NCBI RefSeq assembly: GCF_945859685.1
Contig: NC_079148.1
Span: forward strand, 868,001 to 932,000
Direction of reading: 5' to 3'
DNA from: Eupeodes corollae
Lineage: Eukaryota > Arthropoda > Insecta > Diptera > Syrphidae
DNA: 64,000 nt
A program made the position numbers and the translations under genes. The notes beneath the pieces are model-generated. The model made no database searches and was not told the origin of the DNA. It saw nothing but the letters and a program-made list of their open reading frames with translations. Below are positions 58,198 to 64,000 of this stretch, piece after piece; within the stretch, counting starts at the first letter, position 1; every line of letters starts with the position of its first letter.

Positions 58198-59745
58198 TCT
58201 ACAACAATATTATAAAGACGAAAGATTTGTATTTTTGGATGTAACGTATAAACTCAAAAAGTAATGGACCGATTTTAATAATTCTTTTTCCATTAAAAAG
58301 CCACATTATCACTGAGTAACATAGGCTATATTTAGTACTAGATTATTATAGATATCTTTAGAATTTCCTATTGAAACCTACCAAAGGTGTACAAAAATTA
58401 GCCAATAAATGTCTTTCATCGCATAATCTGCGAAGAGTATTAATGATAGGACGAAAAAATGTTCGAGAATATTATAGAATATGAGTTGTCAGAATTTGTC
58501 AATTCAAATGTATCCAAGTTAGTGGCAGATCAAAAAATAGCGTACGATGCTATTCTTGAAAGTGTGGAAAATAACAGTGATCAATTTTTTTTTTGAACTC
58601 GCCCGGTGGCACAGGTAAAACCTTTCTTGCCAATTAAGTATTGTCAAAAGCACGTTTATCCGAAAGTAAGGCACTGGCAGTGGCATCGTCAGGAATTGCT
58701 GCAACCCTATTAAATGATGTGAAAACGGCTCACTCTACGTTCAAATTGCCGTTGGCTGTTTCCTTAGATCAACAATCTGTATGTTCAATTCGTAAAAATG
58801 GTCTACTGGGAAAGCTCTTACAGGAGACGTCGCTGATTTTTGGGATGAGTGCACCATGAGCCATAGAGCTAATGTAGAAGCAGCAGGCCGCACATAAAAA
58901 GATATAAGAAACTCATGCAATATGATGGGTGGCGTAACTCTTGTTTTCACAAGTGTTAACAAAAGGTAACAAAAGGTACACGTGCCGACGTTATTAAAGT
59001 GTGCCTCAAATCAACACCTTTTGTGGCTATCAGTTAAAACTCTCAATTTGCGAACGAATATGAGAGCACAAAAACAGCTGTGGTAATTTTTAGAAAATAT
59101 ACTTAAATTATTAGGCGGAAAATTAACTACTCCAATTACAAACAGCTCCCAAGTACTGTTGGATATTGAATTGGCTCAAACTGTTTACAGTCTAGAAATT
59201 CTTATAGACACTATAAGATCTGTTTGAGAGCGATATTGTCATCCAGAAACGAGTCAGAAAATGAGATAAACAAAATTATTATTGAAAAAGTACGAGGTGA
59301 TTTTAAATGCTACAAATCCGTGGACATCGTGTGCAACATTGAAGATGCAGTGCACCACCCGCAGTCATTTTTAAATTCCCTTAATCTTGCTGGCTTGGCA
59401 CCTTATGAACGAAACTTACAAATAGGTACGCCTGTTATGCTTTTAAGATATTTAAAACCTCCCAATATGTGTAATGGTACAAGACTATTGATCAAAGAAT
59501 TAAGAGATAATTTGATTGTAGCAACTATCCATACGGGTCCCGCGGCCGGTCAGCTCGCACATGTTTCGCAGATCCCGATGATACCAACTGATTTTTCATA
59601 TCTCTTAAAAGGTTACAGTTCCCTTTAAAAATATCCTTTTGCCCTAACAATAAATAAATCACGGGGACAAACTTTCATGGTCGTTTTAATTTAAATATCT
59701 GTACCTATTTATCCCTACCCTTGCGAAGCCGGGACGGGTCGCTAG
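58198..59745 (+). mobile_element. Helitron with both termini, decayed helicase inside
   Basis: Starts TCTACAACAATATTATAAAG at 58198 after an A. Ends GCGAAGCCGGGACGGGTCGC followed by TAG (CTAG at 59742-59745) and a T, the Helitron A/T insertion rule. The GCGA...TCGC arms form the 3' hairpin stem. At 1548 bp it is far shorter than an autonomous Helitron: the Rep nuclease part is missing and only the helicase 3' portion remains. It inserted in the same orientation as the plus strand. Confidence 0.88.
58450..59690 (+). pseudogene. Helitron Pif1-like helicase pseudogene (C-terminal part)
   Basis: Pieces in order: VADQKIAYDAILESVENNSD; SPGGTGKTFLAN with Walker A GGTGKT at 58605-58622; KARLSESKALAVASSGIAAT, LLNDVKTAHSTFKLPLAV; a damaged Walker B (IFGMSA for the usual VWDE); LRTNMRAQ near 59050; then a long clean frame 59224-59628 with CYKSVDIVC, VHHPQSFLNSLNLAGLAPYE, IGTPVMLLRYLKPPNMCNGT, RLLIKELRDNLIVATI; and a final KISFALTINKSRGQTF-like block after a shift. 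These are the SF1 helicase motifs of Helitron RepHel proteins. Stops after the Walker A region and in motif II make it inactive. Confidence 0.88.
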
Positions 59746-59759
59746 TAAAAAATAAAAAC

Positions 59760-60480
59760 CTAAAAAAACATTCTTTAAAATTGATTTCCGACTCAAATAT
59801 CTTTTGAAAATTTTAAGATATTGGCATCAAAATAATGTTATCTTTTAAAAACTATTGTTGTTAACATTCACTAAAAATTTGGGAAAAATCGAGTTGACAT
59901 TTTCTTACACAATATTAAACCCAAATTGATTTTCGACTCAAATATGTTATGAAAAATTTGAGATTATGGCTTCAAACCAATTTTATCTTATAAGAAATAT
60001 TGTTTTCGACATTCAGCTAAATTTTAAGATAAATGAAATTGACAATTTTCTTACAAAAAATAAAAACCTAGAAAAAACAATACTAAAACAGGGTAAAATT
60101 ATATTTTGGACTGAAATATCTTTTCATAAATTAAAAATATTGGCTCTTAACTAATTTTATTTCACAGAAAATATTGTTTTTGATATTCAGTAAATTTTGT
60201 ATAAAAATCCAATAGTCAGTTTTTTAATAAAAAGTTAAAATCTACAAAGTATAGTACGCACATTTTGTAAAAATTGATGTTCAGTTCTCAATATCTCGTT
60301 AAAAATAAAAGATATTGACTTCAAAATAATTTCATTGAATAAATTTGTATTTGTTTATATAAGAAATATCATTTTAAAGAAATCCTACTAAAATTGGTAA
60401 AAATTGTTTTCAACTAAAAATCTCTTTAAAAAAGAAGATTTTGAAATAAAACTATCTTATCACATGCTAAATATTATTGG
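59760..60480 (-). repeat. AT-rich tandem repeat array, about 4 units, inverted relative to 49.2-50.2 kb
   Basis: Units of about 180 bp repeat TTTCCGACTCAAATATCTTT / TTTTCGACTCAAATATGTTA, TATTGGC(A/T)TCAAA, TAAGAAATATTGTTTTCGAC and GAAATTGACAATTTTCTTAC. Reverse-complemented these are the 49 kb phrases (for example GTCAATT and ACAATATTTCTTA). The array starts about 15 bp after the Helitron 3' end. Confidence 0.7.
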
Positions 60481-61831
60481 TAAATTTTTAGAGTATTTCA
60501 ACTGATAAGTTTTTAAATTGTCTCAGGAACGGAATATTTTTTTTAATTTTGTTTTGTGGAAACAATAATTAATTATCAAAAATGTTTTTTTTGTTGAATT
60601 TAAAAAAAATATTAATTTTGTTCGTCCATTTTATTTAATAAAATCAATCCTCCTATATTGGTAAACGCTGTAGTAAGAACATTTTAAATAAGCGAAATCA
60701 TCTTTTTAGATCATTTAAAATTTTAAACCATTAACTCTTACGTTTTAAAATTTATCTCGAAAACAACACTAAAGATTTTAACCTCAATTCTTACACCAAA
60801 ATCTAATGAGTCATGATATATAACAGAATTCTATTTGATTTTCTTATTTATAGGTTTTCCATACTTAATTTCCCGCATAAGCCATCATGTCTTTCCAATT
60901 GGACATTTTTGTCGACCTTCACGAGAGGTGAAAACAGATATTCAAACAATAAAACACTCAAAATAATTTTCCCATTGTATCTAAATGCACACTTCCAACA
61001 GCAAACCGTATAACATGTTGAACAAAAAATATCTTCGATATCTCGATTACATCAGCGTTACAATTTCAAACCTAAACAGATCTTGTCTTTTAAAAACCAG
61101 AATATTGAAATAAGCTTCTTTATATGCGTAGTGATGTACCTAAATAGGGTTGTGGTCTCGAGTTTCTATATTACAGAATCCCAATAGATCATTCGACTTT
61201 GTTCGAATGTCCATCATGGTCTTTGGTATAAGGTTATCGATTTCTTCCATAAAACCTACGTATGCAATGTGTGCATCACATAAAGGAACTGGACACACGC
61301 GTCTCAAAAAAGTACATCATTTACATAAATTTTCCCCATATACAGAACCTCCAGTCCAGTCCAGTCTTAGAACCTGGGTGATGAATGGGTTCCGATAAAG
61401 CCTGATATAAGTAAACAGTTGAATTTTAAGGTTTATATATCTAATTCGAATTTTAATTGAATTGAAAACGATGTAAGATATGAATCTTAGATAAATAGCC
61501 TTTTGGAAGAGGAGATTTCTCTATTGCTGTTGGTGCATATAAAGTTGATACTGTCTGTATGCAGTCAGGGGGGTTGGAAGATAGGCAGGCAGGAATCAGG
61601 CAGACAAACACCCATTTGCTTCTCAATTAAAATCAATGCAAACATTCATTCAGAGAGCTGTGAATGAACTAACCTATAGAAAGATAAGTATAACTTTTTG
61701 GTATTATAATTTTACATTGGATTGAAAATTTAATTGTTTTTTAAAGGGACGACTGCAAAAAGTTTTATGGGTTTTGTGTGAAAGCCTTTAAGCCATAAAA
61801 GCTCACATGTTTACAAAACTATCGTCATTTT
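60481..61831. other. AT-rich spacer, nothing recognised
   Basis: Short tandem CCAGTCCAGTCCAGTC at 61352-61367 and a GGCAGGCAGG run at 61583. Open frames at 60813-61013 and 61150-61398 have no domain. Confidence 0.5.
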
Positions 61832-62094
61832 TTAATGGCTTAATGGATATGCATCCAATCGAACCAGTTTTAAAAACGTCCCGCAATAATTCATCGGATA
61901 TAATTTCGATCTTCTTTCACTACGCTGCCGGCCGTGCGCCGCCGTCGTTTTGTGAAGCCATTCAAGGAGAACAAAATATCTTCTCTCTGATAGTTGCTTG
62001 CGTGTCTGACACAAATAGTTTTTATAGTCCTCGGGAGCTCCATCATCATCAGGGTCAGTGTCTTTGAACAAAGTTGTAAATTCTTGTCAATCAT
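61832..62094 (-). CDS. Unidentified open stretch, two overlapping frames
   Basis: In one frame (62071-61832) the minus strand reads TDPDDDGAPEDYKNYLCQTR, KQLSERRYFVLLEWLHKTTA and AHGRQRSERRSKLYPMNYCG. In the other (62094-61891) it reads a basic MIDKNLQLCSKTLTLMMMEL protein. The first looks more protein-like (mixed acidic, aromatic and basic residues, GC-richer codons: GCCGGCCGTGCGCCGCCGTC on the plus strand). I do not recognise it. A decayed gene copy, a small exon or a CpG-rich regulatory patch are all possible. Confidence 0.25.
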
Positions 62095-63278
62095 TGTAAA
62101 ACGAGATCCAATGCACTAAATAACACAAGTTCTATCTCCATCCACTGGAAATAGTTGTATAGACGAAATAAATAAATACAAAATAAAAAAATCAAGGACC
62201 TTATAATTTGTATCGGAACAAAGTCCACTGCTGATTCCTCCATTGAAATCTGCTAGAAAATAAAAAGTTGTGTGTTCCACTGCTACCGCCACCCACAAAA
62301 ATAAAGAAGAAAAGTTTTACACTTGGCCAAGCACGAATTTGATCTGCAAAAGCACTTAGAGAGATTTCCAGTCGTCGTCATCGTCATCGTCGTCGTCAGC
62401 GTTGTTGTATAGATAGGATAGAAATAGGATTCTAGGAGACTACTTCAACTAGTCAAGTCCCATGATGCAGAAAGGACGTCACAGTCCCAACGACTACTCC
62501 GGCTCCAACTCCAACTTCAATTCGAATTCCAACTCTAACTCCACCACCGCTAGCTCACGTTTTCAACTAAACGATGACGAGCGGTGACGACAACAACAGC
62601 AACAGCAGAAGCAGAAGCATCAGCTAGCGAATCCTCGGCAATGTGATGTCCTTTGATATCCAGCAACTTCGAGATCATAAAGCGTAAATAATATCCATCA
62701 ACTAAGCCATATATTCGCATCGAGCAATAGTATACTTAGGGCTCCTGTAGGTTGTATTGTGGAATGTTTTGACAGGTAGCTTACACAAAAGCCCGCAAAC
62801 TTGGAACATGCTGTCTCTTCATCGGATGCAGAAAAGAAGCCTCCCCGTGTCGTTATACATAGTTTGCAAACAAATGCATTTTTTTCCAGGGTTGTTATTT
62901 CTAAACTGCAACTGCATTTTTCAAAGTATTTTTACCTTGTTTCAGTACCGTGTTTTTTTTATTTTAAAAAGAAGATATTTTCGAAGACAGACATTGGTTT
63001 TTTTAGCATCGGACCTAACGAGGAGCAGAAAGGAGGTTTAAGTTGCATTCGAGGTATTTCTCATCGAAGAGAATAATGCTCCATTTTCGCCTTTCCACGT
63101 AGGTTTGAGCGGTGCAGTTCTTCTTTTTTCGCGATTGCCTTTGCAACCCAAATTTTAGAATAGATACAATTAATTATTTGAATAAAGAGTTTTTAATTCT
63201 TAATTTGTTTGAACATATTATTAAAATTATTCAAATTGAGCTGCCAACTTATTTGTGTTGACAGAAATCAGAAAGTAA
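62095..63278. other. Non-coding with simple repeats; GC-richer centre
   Basis: Trinucleotide runs TCGTCATCGTCATCGTCGTC (62376-62398), a degenerate CCAACTCCAACTTC / TTCCAACTCTAACTCC hexamer block (62495-62550) and CAACAACAGCAACAGCAGAA (62590-62612). Such blocks occur in fly leaders and enhancers. Overlapping frames at 62757-63076 (for example SSSDAEKKPPRVVIHSLQTN) have no recognisable domain. Confidence 0.45.
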
Positions 63279-63615
63279 ATGAACAGAGCTGTCGAAAACT
63301 TCCTACAAAAATGCTCTTAATCGCACTTTAAAGGATTTAGTTAAGGGCGTTAAAATATGTTGGAGACAAATTTCCCACAACAGATGGTATTTCGGAAAAT
63401 TACCTCGAAGCAAAATTATACCAAATCCTAATCCAAAATCAGATAATTTTCCGCTGCGTAAGCATACGTCGCGGTTGATAGGGCCCAATACTGACACCAC
63501 TTTGACGAAAAGACTTAAAAACATAGCAAACATCGCAAAAGAAATTACAGTAGTTCATGTCCAACTAACTGATTTGATTGATTTGTTGACCACTGAAGTT
63601 TTGATTATAGCTTGA
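63279..63615 (+). pseudogene. Unidentified coding-like stretch, 110 codons open without ATG
   Basis: Open from 63283 to a TGA at 63613-63615. It reads NALNRTLKDLVKGVKICWRQ, ISHNRWYFGKLPRSKIIPNP, NPKSDNFPLRKHTSRLIGPN, TDTTLTKRLKNIANIAKEIT, VVHVQLTDLIDLLTTEVL. The first in-frame Met is lacking. An ATG at 63279 in another frame reads MNRAVENFLQK and could be joined by a one-base shift at about 63312, so I suspect a frameshifted gene copy. Mixed residue content and length without stops in AT-rich DNA argue for real coding ancestry. The FGKLPR phrase superficially recalls SH2 starts but nothing else fits. Family unknown. Confidence 0.35.
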
Positions 63616-64000
63616 ATCATTGCAAACAATTAATTAATCCAAAGGCAAACAATTAATTTAACTATTTCACAAGTAAAGATTCAATACACCATTTTAAAAA
63701 TCGTTTTTTAGGAGTTTCTTTTTTACTATTTTGATAAGAAATTAACAAAGCAAAAAAAAAACGTAGGAAAAATTATTGAAAAACATCGCACGAAAAATGT
63801 AAGTTTTCACAACTATTGCACGATGGACTGGAAAGTGTCACAACTAATTTACAAAATCATATAATACATATAAGATAATGGTCCTTTTTGTGGGATTAAA
63901 AATATAGAAAAATATCGCACGAAAATTAAAGTTTTCACAACTAATATACCCGATTGATTGATTTCATAAGCTGACTTCATTGTTCAAGACAAAAAAAACA
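63616..64000. other. AT-rich spacer with a short local duplication
   Basis: GAAAAACATCGCACGAAAAAT..GTTTTCACAACTA (63778-63815) recurs as GAAAAATATCGCACGAAAAT..GTTTTCACAACTA (63907-63943), a roughly 130-bp-spaced direct repeat. No gene. Confidence 0.55.

Noticed and set aside
63283..63615. SH2-domain interpretation of RWYFGKLPR
   Set aside because: Only the short FGKLPR phrase resembles an SH2 start; the FLIRES-type core and later strands are absent.

Overview
The window is AT-rich eukaryotic DNA from an insect, most likely a brachyceran fly. The evidence is eight minus-strand coding exons with GT/AG introns, most of them 60-100 nt, that encode a Roughest/Kirre-type immunoglobulin protein close to Drosophila Kirre (Dumbfounded). 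The rest is decayed transposons (Helitrons, Tc1/mariner, LINEs, MITEs, a SINE-like repeat) and fly-type microsatellites. The species cannot be fixed from sequence alone. Nothing is prokaryotic, and there is no rRNA, CRISPR array or convincing functional tRNA gene.

Layout. Positions 1-3683 (minus) hold the 5' coding half of kirre: signal sequence, Ig1 to Ig4 and the start of Ig5. The gene runs off the left edge. A good splice acceptor just upstream of the ATG (exon starting at 3735) implies that the 5' UTR lies further right. Two candidate non-coding exons for it, with donors after 47047 and 46328 and a TATA-like box at 47222-47229, sit in a CpG-richer island at about 46.3-48.5 kb. If so, most of the window is one very long 5' UTR intron.

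From 3.7 to 46 kb I find no intact gene. It holds LINE remnants (one pair of copies from a CR1-like family, two from a second family, plus an RNase H-end fragment), short non-autonomous Helitrons, a hAT-like element built of internal tandem repeats, a MITE family, three local tandem duplications, a Tc1-like element with two mariner-like insertions nested in it, a decayed copy of an uncharacterised arthropod gene family (41.6-41.9 kb) and an HPF1 pseudogene that appears to keep a dead intron (42.6-43.4 kb).

From 48.5 to 64 kb there are AT-rich tandem-repeat arrays of one family, SINE-like copies, another mariner remnant and a complete-ended Helitron (58198-59745) carrying a decayed Pif1-like helicase. 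Two unidentified open stretches lie at the right end: 61832-62094 minus and 63279-63615 plus, the latter 110 codons without an ATG start in its own frame.

Apart from kirre, nothing looks like an intact protein-coding gene. I found no new multi-gene system. The more unusual points are the intron-retaining HPF1 copy, the nested transposon cluster, the repeat-filled hAT-like element and the unassigned 63.3 kb open frame.
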